NCBI GenBank assembly: GCA_963668325.1
Contig: OY764222.1
Span: forward strand, 1,116,001 to 1,180,000
Direction of reading: 5' to 3'
Length of the DNA: 64,000 nt
From: MPNP01 sp963668325
GTDB lineage: Bacteria; Pseudomonadota; Alphaproteobacteria; Rhodobacterales; Rhodobacteraceae
Below, one piece after another: positions 45,882-54,546 of the stretch (its first letter is position 1; the number at the start of each line of letters is the position of its first letter). The position numbers were made by a program, and so were the translations under genes. A model generated the notes under the pieces. That model was not told the origin of the DNA. It saw nothing but the letters and a program-made list of their open reading frames with translations, and made no database searches.

Positions 45882-46850
45882 TTATTTTTCCTGTTTATAT
45901 AGATCGGAAAGTGTTCTGGCAGCCAACAGTTTCTCAAAAGAAGTGTATCGAGGCCCCTGAATAGCCAGATTTGAATTATTACCCAAGGAAACATGTGGGT
46001 TAAGTTCAATGGGGTTTTCTGAAAAGTCCAATTTATATTTTCCTTTGTCACCATATTGTTCAATTCTTGCAACAGGTGCATAGTGTGTAATGGCGCTAAT
46101 AGGGTCGATTTGATATACTGCAAGGTACTTTATTTTACTTAGCATCCCTCCCCCTATACGTATAGAGTGCCAACAATTCTTACCAAGAAAGGTTTCTATA
46201 AAAGTTTCCTTACGTGCGGGAACAATGACGGTATCCGAAATATCAGTGTTAATTAATACTGGTTTAATTTCATTCACATCCAATGGCCTAGTTACACGCT
46301 TTGGGCACTCAAATACATGAATTCCTGCAAGTGGGAGAATTTGATTTATTTCCTCGAAAAAACTTTCAGTATCAGCCTTATCCGCTTCTGTAAGTCGGGG
46401 TTCATTTGGAATACTTACATTAGATAGTATGGAACGGTTCGTTTCCTTGGCTCTATGAATTAAGGCATATTCCAACCATGTTATATGTGCACGATTCAGA
46501 CCATTATTTGTTGAAACAAATACCATACATGAATCCCAGAAATCTTTATCTTGATAATGCTTTGAAATTCGTTTTCCTATATGATCACCTTGACCAATAT
46601 AAATCGTTGGCAAGTCATCGTTTTCACTGCTCTGATTACCTTCATAGCCGTGGAGTATGTAAACTCCCAACTGAGAAAACTCTTCACGAGATTTGATATT
46701 GTCCCAAACTTCTCTAGGGAATATCAACCCTTTACCAGTCCAGTTTAATTTATCAAAGATACGAAGCCCTTCAGGGTTACCCTCTGGGACAAAAATACGA
46801 ATTGTAAATGGTTTTGGCATATCGGAACTATCTTTCTTGGCTCTATCCAC
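45882..46850 (-). CDS. GIY-YIG-type nuclease-domain protein
   Basis: This 322-residue protein has an N-terminal ~55 residues unique to the group (FTIRIFVPEGNPEGLRIFDK), then a GIY-YIG domain. The domain runs LGVYILHGYEG, TIYIGQGDHIGKRISKHYQD (about 82-101), FWDSCMVFVSTNNGLNRAHI and the metal-binding glutamate in WLEYALIHRA (about 127). A C-terminal domain (about 215-322; SIRIGGGMLSKIKYLAVYQI...AITHYAPVARIEQYGDKGKY) looks like a separate conserved module. It is convergent with the DUF4143 gene. It might be a lone restriction-type nuclease. No methyltransferase is nearby. Confidence 0.8.
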   Translation of the reverse strand: MDRAKKDSSDMPKPFTIRIFVPEGNPEGLRIFDKLNWTGKGLIFPREVWDNIKSREEFSQLGVYILHGYEGNQSSENDDLPTIYIGQGDHIGKRISKHYQDKDFWDSCMVFVSTNNGLNRAHITWLEYALIHRAKETNRSILSNVSIPNEPRLTEADKADTESFFEEINQILPLAGIHVFECPKRVTRPLDVNEIKPVLINTDISDTVIVPARKETFIETFLGKNCWHSIRIGGGMLSKIKYLAVYQIDPISAITHYAPVARIEQYGDKGKYKLDFSENPIELNPHVSLGNNSNLAIQGPRYTSFEKLLAARTLSDLYKQEK

Positions 46851-46954
46851 TACAGTATATTGAAGACGAGGTGAATATCTGTTTTACCAGTTATGAAATT
46901 TTGTAATAACTACGGTGTATACAGCAATTCCCGTTAAATGTTAACGTTGGTACA

Positions 46955-47206
46955 CTAGAGGGTTATGGCTAGCCTGGTACCTTGGTCAATGGCAATCTTG
47001 GCATCCAATCCAGCGGTATTCCTTGAACCCCCAATAAGGTAAAATTCTCTCCCAATGCCTGATAGTTCCGAAACTAGTTCCTGTTATGGAACTTGACCGG
47101 TACAAAGAACAACTGTTCCAGCTTCGATTTGTTGAGTATTTCCCTTCTGGTCAGAAATCAGGATTCCATCCTCATTGATTTGATCATAGGTAACACCAGG
47201 CATCAT
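46955..47206 (-). pseudogene. fadH: C-terminal remnant of 2,4-dienoyl-CoA reductase
   Basis: The frame reads MMPGVTYDQINEDGILISDQ...EAGTVVLCTGQVP, then a TAA (47084), then QELVSELSGIGREFYLIGGS...LDAKIAIDQGTRLA, ending near 46955. This is the last ~80 residues of the NADPH-dependent FadH family (FAD/NAD-binding C-terminal domain). It is cut upstream by the end of an ISAs1-family element (CAGGGCTATCGC, from 47207) and carries an internal stop. The rest of the gene is not in the window. Confidence 0.75.
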
Positions 47207-48040
47207 CAGGGCTATCGCTTTTGAACTTTTTCATCTTCATTCAGTTGTACTTTGGCCCCTATTATGATTTCCAGTAGATAGCTATTGTTCCATCCAGCTC
47301 GTTTCAACTTGCTTCGCATGGAGGTCTTTTTCTTCTCCGGTACCACGCGCACCATATTGATTGCCATCCGTCGCATCAAAGCCATATTCTCAGCCCCATG
47401 GCCGACCCTAGTGCGTTGCTGATCCTCATTCATGGTTACATCAAGGACCCAATGGAGCGAATTCTCAATCCCCCAGTGCGACCGCACCTTTGTCAGCAAT
47501 TGTTCTGGTGAAAGTATTTCGCTCAGCAGAAAGTACCGGGTCTCACTAGTGGTCTTGCCTTTGATATAGCGTTCGGCCTCCACCGCACCAAAGGCCGCCA
47601 ACCCAGGCCAGTCATGGCGCTCCTGCACCCATTCAATATCCGTCGAGACCCGAGCCCGGCGGGTTTCAATGCGCCCATGACCTTTTTCAACCACATCATC
47701 CGAAACGGTCATTTCGGCCCCCGCCGGTGGATCTTCCAGATAAAGACGGATATCCTCATTAAGCGTTCCCTGGTTGCCCTTGAGAGCCAGAACATAATGG
47801 CCGTTCTGTGCCAGGATGGTGTCGGCCGTGCTTCGTTGGGTGTGCATGGCATCAAGAGTTACAGTCTTCCCCGCAATTGAAAGAAGTTCCAGTAGAGCTG
47901 GCAAGGCGGTAATTTCATTTGATTTGTCCGCAACCCGGACTTGCCCAAGAACCACACCGGTTGCCGTGGCAAAGGCCTGGACCAGATGAAGAGGCGAGCG
48001 GTTGGAAGCTTCGGCAAAGGACCGACGCAAGGCTTTGCCG
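47207..48040 (-). mobile_element. ISAs1-family insertion sequence, 5'-truncated
   Basis: The left terminus CAGGGCTATCGCTTTTG (47207 on) resembles ISAs1-family inverted repeats and abuts the fadH remnant. The transposase frame enters the terminus and stops within it. The other end is lost: at 48040 the transposase frame meets the end of a RIT element. The N-terminal third of the transposase and the second terminal repeat are not found on the far side of the RIT element, so a deletion or rearrangement accompanied that insertion. Confidence 0.75.
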
Positions 48041-48105
48041 TTATGCCGATATCGGCATAACGGCAAATATGCCGACAACTTTATTATGCCGACAAATGTT
48101 CCCAC
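47212..48105 (-). pseudogene. ISAs1-family transposase, N-terminally truncated and fused to RIT end
   Basis: The native part starts at GKALRRSFAEASNRSPLHLVQA (in intact enzymes preceded by ...AIDGK) and runs to the C-terminus. It has the DDE-fold motifs TVTLDAMHTQRSTADTI, GHYVLALKGNQ and RSHWGIENSLHWVLDVTMNEDQ, plus RMAINMVRV. The ~110 N-terminal residues of an intact ISAs1 transposase are gone, including the first acidic residue. The first 22 codons of the open frame (MGTFVGIIKLSAYLPLCRYR) come from the RIT terminal repeat. It is presumably inactive. Confidence 0.85.
48034..48067. repeat. Perfect 34-bp palindrome at the IS/RIT junction
   Basis: TTTGCCGTTATGCCGAT followed by its exact reverse complement. 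The outer seven bases on the left belong to the ISAs1 transposase gene (codons for GK). The centre TTATGCCGA is the RIT repeat motif. The inverted duplication of host sequence marks the insertion boundary. Confidence 0.85.
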
Positions 48106-48149
48106 CTCCCTTATTCATAGGGAATGTAGGTTGAATTTGTCGGCATAAT
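48069..48149 (+). repeat. RIT left terminal inverted repeat
   Basis: It contains ATGCCGACAACTTTATTATG and GCCGACAAATGTT, a block with TTATTCATAGGGAATGTAGG, then inverted ATTTGTCGGCATAAT. It aligns with the reverse complement of 51619-51702 over about 80 bp with only around ten differences. Confidence 0.85.
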
Positions 48150-48309
48150 TCTGGTAGCAACACAAATTTCAATATGAACAAATCAAGCCGTATTTTGTTC
48201 ATGGTAAAGTTAAGTTGTCATAAATAACTTCATTTCTACCTTGAGCATGAACATAAATACAACTACAGCGAACCAAGAAACGCCAGAACATCATCGCTTG
48301 GCTTATATA

Positions 48310-49293
48310 TTATGTAAAGATTAACATAATGTAGACACCCTCGGAAACCTCCATTGGTCGTGTCTGGTCCATCGCGCGTTTCTTGATTTCCATGTCCGCA
48401 TGTAGATAGACCTGTGTGGTTTCCACACTTTCATGCCCGAGCCATAGAGCAATCACCGTACATCCAACCCCGTTCCTGAGTAGGTCCATTGCCGCCGTGT
48501 GTCGCAATGTATGGGGACTGACCCGTTTGTCAAGGAGCGATGGGCAGGTCTCGGTTGCAATTGTGCAGTATTTCCGCACGATCCGTTCAATCCCGTCACG
48601 GCTGAGGCGTCCTTGACGATTGCTTATGAACAGTGGTTCATCCGGTATTTTCGTTCCGCGTTCCTGAAGCCATTCCGTCAGCGCCACAATACTGTCACTG
48701 CGTAGAGGAGTCAGGCGCTGCTTTCGTCCCTTGCCATAACACTGAAGATAGGCCTTTTCCCGAGGTTTGAGTGTAATATCACCGACATTCAGCCCAATCA
48801 GTTCCGAGACCCGTAACCCGGTCTGCAAGGCAACAAGTAACAGGGTTCGGTCACGACGACCGATCCAGGTGGTGATATCCGGCGCTGCCAGAAGGGCAGC
48901 AGATTCTGCGGGCTCAAGGAAGTCGATTATTCGTTTGTCGTGACGCTTGGCCGGGATGGCAAGCACCCGTTGACAATGTAGTAATAGTGCCGGTTCTTGC
49001 ATAGCAACGAAACGAAAAAAGGAACGAATTACCAATCGGCGTTGATTGCGCGTGCTGATACTGCTTCCTCTATACTCCTCAATATAGGACAGGAAATTAC
49101 TGACGAGGATTGCATCAATATCAGCGACGCACATGTTCATGGGTTGCCGACTGAGACAGTCGGCCGCATACTGGATCAGGAGCCGAAAGGTTTCCCTGTA
49201 ACTTGCCACAGTGTTAACACTGGCATGTTTCTGGTTGATGAGGTAATCCATGAAGAAACGCTGGATATAGAACGACAAGTCATAAACGGTCAT
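48310..49293 (-). CDS. RIT tyrosine recombinase, third gene (RitC type)
   Basis: This 327-residue recombinase has an N-terminal SAM-like DNA-binding domain (FFMDYLINQKHASVNTVASY...). The catalytic domain holds LQTGLRVSELIGL (first Arg, about 165), VSPHTLRHTAAMDLL (His/Arg, about 271-285), WLGHESVETTQVYL (His and nucleophile Tyr, about 295-308). All R-H-R-H-Y residues are visible. It starts inside the end of the middle gene (4-bp overlap). It works with its two partners to move the element, probably by recognising the TGCCGACAA repeats. Confidence 0.9.
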   Translation of the reverse strand: MTVYDLSFYIQRFFMDYLINQKHASVNTVASYRETFRLLIQYAADCLSRQPMNMCVADIDAILVSNFLSYIEEYRGSSISTRNQRRLVIRSFFRFVAMQEPALLLHCQRVLAIPAKRHDKRIIDFLEPAESAALLAAPDITTWIGRRDRTLLLVALQTGLRVSELIGLNVGDITLKPREKAYLQCYGKGRKQRLTPLRSDSIVALTEWLQERGTKIPDEPLFISNRQGRLSRDGIERIVRKYCTIATETCPSLLDKRVSPHTLRHTAAMDLLRNGVGCTVIALWLGHESVETTQVYLHADMEIKKRAMDQTRPMEVSEGVYIMLIFT

Positions 49294-50246
49294 GACAACC
49301 CCCCTTGCCTATAGGCCTGTTCGACCTTCTCAACAGCGATCTGGAGCAATTCGGGAACGGCTTCAAGATACCAGTAGGTCTCTTTTGGACTTTTGTGCCC
49401 AAGCCAGGCACTCAGCTTGTATAATTCGCGGTCGACATCAAGACCTCTCCGGTGCCAGTCAATGAGGGTCTTGACCGCAAAACTGTGTCGCATGTCATGG
49501 ATACGGGGACCTGTGCCATATTTGGCTCCCTTCGGTATGTTACGCAAACCCGTCTTGGCACAACATTGTGCGAAAGTGAGTTGTACATTCTGGCTGGAAA
49601 CCGGACGACCACTTTCACCGAGAAAGAAAGTTGGAGACTGTTTGCCTACTGCTCGGTCACGTAACTCCTGGTATGATGCCAATTTTTTAGCCGTACAAGG
49701 GGTAATCGGGATGACGCGTCTCACGTGGTTCTTGGCATGACGGACCCGCAGGGTGGCTTTCCTGATATCAACATCGTCGTCAGCAAGATGCAGCGCCTCA
49801 CTGATTCTTAATCCGGTTACGGCAATCAGACTGTAGAGTGTTGCATGGGTTGATCCTCGCAGGCCACTGCCGCTAGGCGAGCGGAGCTGTAAGGCCGCAT
49901 CAATGAGATTGGCGATCTCCTGATCAGAATAGATGTAGGGTTGAGGTCGGCTTCTGACCTGAGGGATCAGGCCTTCTGGCAGGACTTCGCTTTTTGGATC
50001 CAATACATGTAACCAGCGGGTAAATGTGCGGACATGGCTGAACCGAAAAGACCATGTTTTTTGGCTTGCCGAACCAAAGTGTTCCTTCCATCGCAGGAAC
50101 AGATCCACGGTGATATGCTGTGCTCCTTGATCTTTCACGAACGAAGCAAATGTCCGCAAGATCCTGGTTGCCGTAATTCCAAGTCCGGTTCCGAGGGCTT
50201 GTCTTTGGTTGAGATAATGTTCAACACGTTCACGGATAGATATCAT
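49290..50246 (-). CDS. RIT tyrosine recombinase, middle gene (RitB type)
   Basis: This 318-residue recombinase shows VTGLRISEALHLADDDVD (first Arg, about 146), GPRIHDMRHSFAVKTL (His/Arg, about 247-262) and WLGHKSPKETYWYLEAV (His/Tyr, about 284-300). The N-terminal half is a core-binding domain (VDLFLRWKEHFGSASQKTWSFR). Overlaps of 4 bp at both ends with its neighbours indicate translational coupling of all three genes. Confidence 0.9.
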   Translation of the reverse strand: MISIRERVEHYLNQRQALGTGLGITATRILRTFASFVKDQGAQHITVDLFLRWKEHFGSASQKTWSFRFSHVRTFTRWLHVLDPKSEVLPEGLIPQVRSRPQPYIYSDQEIANLIDAALQLRSPSGSGLRGSTHATLYSLIAVTGLRISEALHLADDDVDIRKATLRVRHAKNHVRRVIPITPCTAKKLASYQELRDRAVGKQSPTFFLGESGRPVSSQNVQLTFAQCCAKTGLRNIPKGAKYGTGPRIHDMRHSFAVKTLIDWHRRGLDVDRELYKLSAWLGHKSPKETYWYLEAVPELLQIAVEKVEQAYRQGGLS

Positions 50247-51472
50247 TTGTTCCCTCCCTTGATCGGCCAGGGCCGTGCAATCTCACGCAGTGTTTCGACG
50301 TCATACCTGGCATATGCGGTGGTCGAATCATAACAGCGATGACGTAAGACATCACCGATCTCCGCAAGGGATGATCCCTGATGGAGGAGTTGCATTGCCA
50401 GGCTATGACGCAAGGAATGGGTTCGTACCTTTCCTGGGGGTAACGGCAATTCTGCCAGTTTATAGGCCCGTTTGAGAGCCCAGAGGATCGGCCTGGAAGT
50501 TTGTAAAGCCGCAAAGGGTGGATATAAACTTACGAACAGATGTCGCGTCTGCCCCTGTCGACTACGCAGCCAGGCGATAATCGCCTGTCCGACATCTACT
50601 GGTATCGGCATATAATCAAATTGACTAAGCTTGCCCCGGATCAGTATCCGGCCCGTGTTCCAGTCAAAATCATCAAACTGAATGGCCCGGATTTCCTGGG
50701 CACGAAGACCAAGGCGAACCATGAGAAGAAGCATGGCATAATCGCGCCGATCGCGAGGGGTGTCATTTTGGATTGCTTTGAGCAACCTGTTGATCGTCGC
50801 TCGTTCAAGATGACAAGGTAAGCCATCAGTTTTGGCACTTGCTGTTGGGGGAATGATGGCTGACAAGTCCCCAGGGACATAATTGCGCCAGAACAGAAAC
50901 CGGAGAATATTACGGAGGTAAGGGATTCGCCAAGTGCTTGAAACGGTGATTTTGTCGACGAAGGCAAGAATATTTTCAGGTGACACCAAGGCTAGATTTT
51001 GGACCATATCTTTGTCAGCGTTGCAATGCTGTACGAATTGGGTCAGGATTTTTGGATAAACCCTTAAGCGATCACCGTACAGTCCCCGTTGTGACCTGAG
51101 CCAATGGTCCAGTTCCATGCAGAGATGTTCTATCGTTCTTGGGGAAGGCACTGGCTCCTTACGGACTATAATCACTCCAACAGCAATCAGATATTCGGTG
51201 AAGCGGTGTACAACCGTAGTCACTTGTTGCTTCATGCATAAAGAATCGGTTGTCAAACAAGCATCAGCGAGATTGGTCATGGTATCGACATCCAGTTCAC
51301 TAGGACTGATGTTCCTCACCTGTGCCATATCACAAAGACGTTGGCTGATACGCCGGTAGGTTTCGATAGTATATTTGCGATAGCCATGTGCGATCAGGGA
51401 CTGCAAAAATGCGGTTAGGTAGGCTACTAGCCAGAATTGCTCCTCAGATGGAGCACGATCAGGAATGATCAT
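50243..51472 (-). CDS. RIT tyrosine recombinase, first gene (RitA type)
   Basis: At 409 residues this is the longest of the trio, with an extended N-terminal region (about 1-190). Catalytic segments are VRLGLRAQEIRAIQFDDFD (first Arg, about 256), RTHSLRHSLAMQLLHQ (His/Arg, about 353-368) and VLRHRCYDSTTAYARYD (His and Tyr, about 379-395). It is the promoter-proximal gene. Upstream (51476-51512) lies a CTCGTT/AACGAG inverted repeat that may be its control site. Confidence 0.9.
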   Translation of the reverse strand: MIIPDRAPSEEQFWLVAYLTAFLQSLIAHGYRKYTIETYRRISQRLCDMAQVRNISPSELDVDTMTNLADACLTTDSLCMKQQVTTVVHRFTEYLIAVGVIIVRKEPVPSPRTIEHLCMELDHWLRSQRGLYGDRLRVYPKILTQFVQHCNADKDMVQNLALVSPENILAFVDKITVSSTWRIPYLRNILRFLFWRNYVPGDLSAIIPPTASAKTDGLPCHLERATINRLLKAIQNDTPRDRRDYAMLLLMVRLGLRAQEIRAIQFDDFDWNTGRILIRGKLSQFDYMPIPVDVGQAIIAWLRSRQGQTRHLFVSLYPPFAALQTSRPILWALKRAYKLAELPLPPGKVRTHSLRHSLAMQLLHQGSSLAEIGDVLRHRCYDSTTAYARYDVETLREIARPWPIKGGNK

Positions 51473-51615
51473 GATTAAACCTCTCGTTAAGTTAACAAAA
51501 CGAGAATTTTACAGTATGAGCCGTGTCGGTGGTTTTGGGTTATCTTGACTAATGGTCAGAGATAATCAGGGACTGTGGATTATAAAATCAACTGATTGGT
51601 TCCAAACCTTCACTA

Positions 51616-51702
51616 ATTATTATGCCGACAAATCAAACTTACATTCCCCATGAATAAACGAGTTGGAAACATTTGTCGGCATAATAAAGTTGTCGGCATA
51701 AT
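51616..51702 (-). repeat. RIT right terminal inverted repeat
   Basis: Mirror of the left repeat: TTATGCCGACAAAT, a TTCCCCATGAATAA block, ATTTGTCGGCATAATAAAG, then TTGTCGGCATAAT. Here no extra palindrome follows. The flank CAGGATGCTC begins immediately. Confidence 0.85.
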
Positions 51703-52211
51703 CAGGATGCTCTAATGTGGGCACGTCCGGGTCTGTGGGGGAAAGGGAGCAGAAATGCCCCTTTCTACCCGGCGCCCTGCCCAACGCCCCCTTTTTGATT
51801 AAGGAATGAAATGATCATGCTATCCTGCTCTTTTGTGGGAAACCATAAATATTATTACCACAATTTTAGTTTTATTATTTATGGAAATGTGGTAATTCTG
51901 TCATCAAAAAACAAGGAATGACCCTGCACCCTCTCAGCCGATACTTTCAAACCGAGTTTGGAACTGGCCAAGCCCGCCTTCCTGCAACTGATATTCTGTT
52001 GCTTTCTGCAGAAGCTTATATCCGGATGTTTTCAGGATTAAAGTATTATTCCTGTGGCAGTTTGAGACAATCCCCCATTCGGTAAAATAAAAATCTGCCC
52101 CGGGGGAGCGTCTCTTGGTTCAGTATTTTCCCTCCTGCAACACCCGATAAATCTCGTCCTCGGCGCTGATGTTGCGATTTCTAACGAGATAATCAAAGGG
52201 GATCGGCGCCA
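51703..52211. other. Intergenic region between RIT element and ankyrin gene
   Basis: No intact gene. It contains two interleaved inverted repeats (51843-51896, separate feature). Near the right end is a 30-codon minus-strand ORF (about 52117-52209, MAPIPFDYLVRNRNIS...) that overlaps the end of the ankyrin gene. Confidence 0.45.
51843..51896. repeat. Two interleaved 9-bp inverted repeats
   Basis: CCATAAATA (51843-51851) pairs with TATTTATGG (51876-51884). ATTACCACA (51854-51862) pairs with TGTGGTAAT (51888-51896). The order A-B-A'-B' is that of a pseudoknot or of overlapping operator half-sites. AT-rich sequence lowers the significance of the first pair. Confidence 0.5.
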
Positions 52212-52784
52212 TTATTGAGTGAGAGCTGTAATGACTGCCGGGCCCTTAGATCGTATAGTAGCTAAGTCCAAGGGGGTAAACCCACCTTCGTTGCGGGCAT
52301 TGGGATCGGCCCCATTGTTGAGGAGTGCGGTGATGACTTCCGGGGAGGCGCTCGATACACTCGATACAGCAGCTTCGTGCAGGGGTGTCCAACCGGTTCT
52401 ATTGCGGGCGTTGGGATCAGCCCCATGCTCAATGAGAGCGATGATCACTTCCGGGGAGTCGCTAAATGTTGCAGCGTAGTGCAGGGGGGTATCACCATTT
52501 TTGCTGCGGGCGTTGGGATCGACTCCCATTGCAATCAGGGTTGAAATAAATTCCGGGTCACTAAATTCAGCAGCCCGGTGCAGGGGGGTCACCCTATCTC
52601 CACTCCTGCGGGCGTTGGGATCGGCACCATTTTCTACACAGCGCGTGATGTCGCTGGCGGTTGCTTTGTAAAAAAAGCCCAGGCTCAATAAATCACAACC
52701 CTTTTGGGCCACTACTGGCTGCTCGCTGCCGCACGCTGCCAGAAACAGCAACAGGCATGGCAGAAATATTTGAATTCGCTTCAT
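52212..52784 (-). CDS. Ankyrin-repeat lipoprotein
   Basis: This 190-residue protein opens with a lipoprotein signal (MKRIQIFLPCLLLFLAAC, lipobox L-A-A-C at about 15-18). It is followed by four ankyrin repeats with the consensus GDTPLHYAATFS...EVIIALIEHGADPNAR (about 63-188). The near-identical repeats suggest recent duplication. Ankyrin proteins mediate protein-protein contacts and are enriched in host-associated alphaproteobacteria. The stop after VITALTQ may be a frameshift: one base less would restore ...ALLNNGADPL, the start of a further repeat. Confidence 0.88.
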   Translation of the reverse strand: MKRIQIFLPCLLLFLAACGSEQPVVAQKGCDLLSLGFFYKATASDITRCVENGADPNARRSGDRVTPLHRAAEFSDPEFISTLIAMGVDPNARSKNGDTPLHYAATFSDSPEVIIALIEHGADPNARNRTGWTPLHEAAVSSVSSASPEVITALLNNGADPNARNEGGFTPLDLATIRSKGPAVITALTQ

Positions 52785-53240
52785 TTATTATCTCCTTGAA
52801 TATATTTCCGGGAGGTTATACCAGTAATTTCCATGGATTCAAGACAATATCCGAATGAAAGTATCAGCTGGGTGATAAAAATACGTTGTCCCTCATCTGG
52901 ATCCAAATAAATACGCCTTTCCAATTAGGATAGAGTAATCCTGTTCGCGTTTCCCTGGGGGGTGCCGATAATACCCATTATGTTAAATGGCGAAACCTCC
53001 TCAAAAGGGGTGTTTCTTCCCTGCTGATGGGCGTTCCAGGCGTTTTGGAGAGAATTGCCCTGGGCCCGGATAGAAGTCCTAGCGGAATTGGGCGGTTTTT
53101 ATAGTTTTGGAGGAAGAGGTTTTCCTCTCTGTTGATGACGGTCTGGAGCATTCCTGCCAGCCAGAACCAGGAATTTTGATAGGCGAGCTAGTAAAGAGGC
53201 TATTTCAGGTCCCACCCTGACTTTCTTTCCCCCTGCGTCA
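52785..53240. other. Intergenic region, no supported gene
   Basis: About 450 bp. A 68-codon minus-strand frame (53099-53305, proline/arginine-rich) overlaps the end of the next gene and has no family features or ribosome-binding site. I treat it as non-coding. Confidence 0.4.
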
Positions 53241-53542
53241 TCATCCCTGATCGATGCAGTTGAGCAAACGGGTTGTGGCGGTGGCCCAGGTCCCCACTCG
53301 CTCAAATGTTATCGCTGCCGCGCTTATTATCTCCGTTTGAACGCTGAGTATTTGCTCCGCCGTAGCAACGGTTTGCATGCGCTTCGCAATCTCCGCCGTG
53401 TCCGTCATTGCCTGCGCCGCTGCGTCAGCTAAGTCCGCTGCGATATTCGCTTGGTTTGAACATGCGCTGCGGCATCGCCCGCAGTCATAAGTGCAACTGA
53501 CAGGAGCACCACACCCACTGCAAGTGCTTTCGAGCTGGTCAT
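53241..53542 (-). pseudogene. Frameshifted small secreted protein
   Basis: An AGGAG site precedes an ATG at 53542 that opens a clean signal peptide (MTSSKALAVGVVLLSVALMT followed by AGDAAA). That frame stops soon after. The neighbouring frame then reads NQANIAADLADAAAQAMTDT...ILSVQTEIISAAAITFERVG and stops at 53241. Together they make a small exported helical, alanine-rich protein with a single frame break near 53460. Family unknown. Confidence 0.5.
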
Positions 53543-53700
53543 TGTGTCTCTCCTCTATAAATATGACAATTTCAATGGGAGCGCAGCATCCCACTATTGT
53601 CAGTTGCGGTTCCGGCTCTTGCATAGGGCCTGATGATGTGTATCTTCCCGGAAACAAAATTTGCATACAACCGATCACCAAGTAATGAAGGATCTAGAGC

Positions 53701-54078
53701 ATGGAAGTAGAACACCCCACAAGTGGGACGGTTAAAAATGTATTAGGTTCCTGGCATCGATTATGGTGCTTGCTTTTTGGTCCCCTTTATTATGCTTGTA
53801 AAGGAATGTGGGGGGAAGCTATAATTAGTTTTTTCACTGTAAATGGACTTTTAATTATATTTCCACTTTGGAATAGAACCATTGTCCGTTCACACTATGA
53901 GAATAAAGGTTGGAGTATCCACGCAATTGACATAAAATTAGAGAGAGATTACTATAAAAACCGAGCAATCCGAGCTGAAGAACAGTTAATGGATCTCAAA
54001 AACCCGCCAGGAAATAGCGAGCTAAATCACAAAAAAAGACAGGTATCGAGCCACTCATCCCCAAAACAAAATAGATAA
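53701..54078 (+). CDS. DUF2628-like small membrane protein
   Basis: This is a 125-residue protein. The middle (WHRLWCLLFGPLYYACKGMW, then GEAIISFFTVNGLLIIFPLW, about 18-57) carries the GPLYY-x3-KGMW signature of DUF2628 proteins, with one or two membrane spans. The C-terminal part is charged (YENKGWSIHAIDIKLERDYY...). No function is known for the family. It is monocistronic, with an unremarkable start at 53701. The 267 bp after it hold no gene. Confidence 0.6.
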   Translation: MEVEHPTSGTVKNVLGSWHRLWCLLFGPLYYACKGMWGEAIISFFTVNGLLIIFPLWNRTIVRSHYENKGWSIHAIDIKLERDYYKNRAIRAEEQLMDLKNPPGNSELNHKKRQVSSHSSPKQNR

Positions 54079-54345
54079 ACATGCGTTTTCTGAGCTTCAG
54101 CCCAGAAAGGGGGGCAGTATCCCACTCTTGCTGTTTAAATCATTGGGTATAACATGAAGTCTTTTCCCGGTTGTTATATCAATAAATTCACCACAGAAAT
54201 CCAGAGCACTCACCAGAGGGAATCTTTCTGGTTACAGGGGCTCTACTAATGACCTGTTACCACCAGATGGCGGATAACGGACACAAAACCCTCTTTCACC
54301 ATATCCAGGTCATTGTTTATTATTCTTCCTCTGGTTTCATATTCA

Positions 54346-54546
54346 TTATTTAACAACGAGATTAGCTAAACTAGTCGCAATTCTCCTTAACTCAACACAC
54401 GATTTATTTTGTTCGGTATTTATAGACACAAGTCCTTGTGCAATTTTATAAAGGTTATCATCAATAGATTTAAGAACTTCAAGAAATGCCTTCTTAACAT
54501 CTAAATCGGTTGAATCTTCTCCTATTAATACTTCTTCTTTTTTCAT
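54346..54546 (-). CDS. Small hypothetical protein, 66 residues
   Basis: The ATG at 54546 follows AAAGGAAAAATA, a usable ribosome-binding site. The ORF could be extended 12 codons upstream. The protein (MKKEEVLIGEDSTDLDVKKA...) is mostly helical and charged with no known motif. The first 21 bp of the gene (ATGAAAAAAGAAGAAGTATTA) recur at about 54658-54680 upstream, so a partial duplication has occurred. Function unknown. Confidence 0.4.
   Translation of the reverse strand: MKKEEVLIGEDSTDLDVKKAFLEVLKSIDDNLYKIAQGLVSINTEQNKSCVELRRIATSLANLVVK

Larger units (their letters stand above)
48041..51702 (-). mobile_element. RIT element (recombinases in trio)
   Basis: Three adjacent tyrosine-recombinase genes on one strand overlap each other by 4 bp and are bounded by ~80-bp inverted repeats built from the motif TTATGCCGACAA. 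This is the organisation published for RIT elements. The repeats match in order: two direct motifs, an internal TTATTCAT-GGGAATGTA block, and one inverted motif. All three genes are open, so the element looks complete. It interrupts an ISAs1-family transposase gene on its left. The right flank (from 51703) is unrelated to that IS. Confidence 0.88.

Noticed and set aside
48034..48149. TGCCGACAA repeats considered as CRISPR or an origin iteron array
   Set aside because: The same block occurs inverted at the other end of the three-recombinase cluster, so it is a terminal repeat.
50275..51359. Plus-strand ORFs opposite the first RIT recombinase
   Set aside because: Antisense to an intact gene with complete catalytic motifs.
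53099..53305. 68-codon proline/arginine-rich minus-strand ORF
   Set aside because: Overlaps the secreted-protein remnant in another frame and lacks a start signal.
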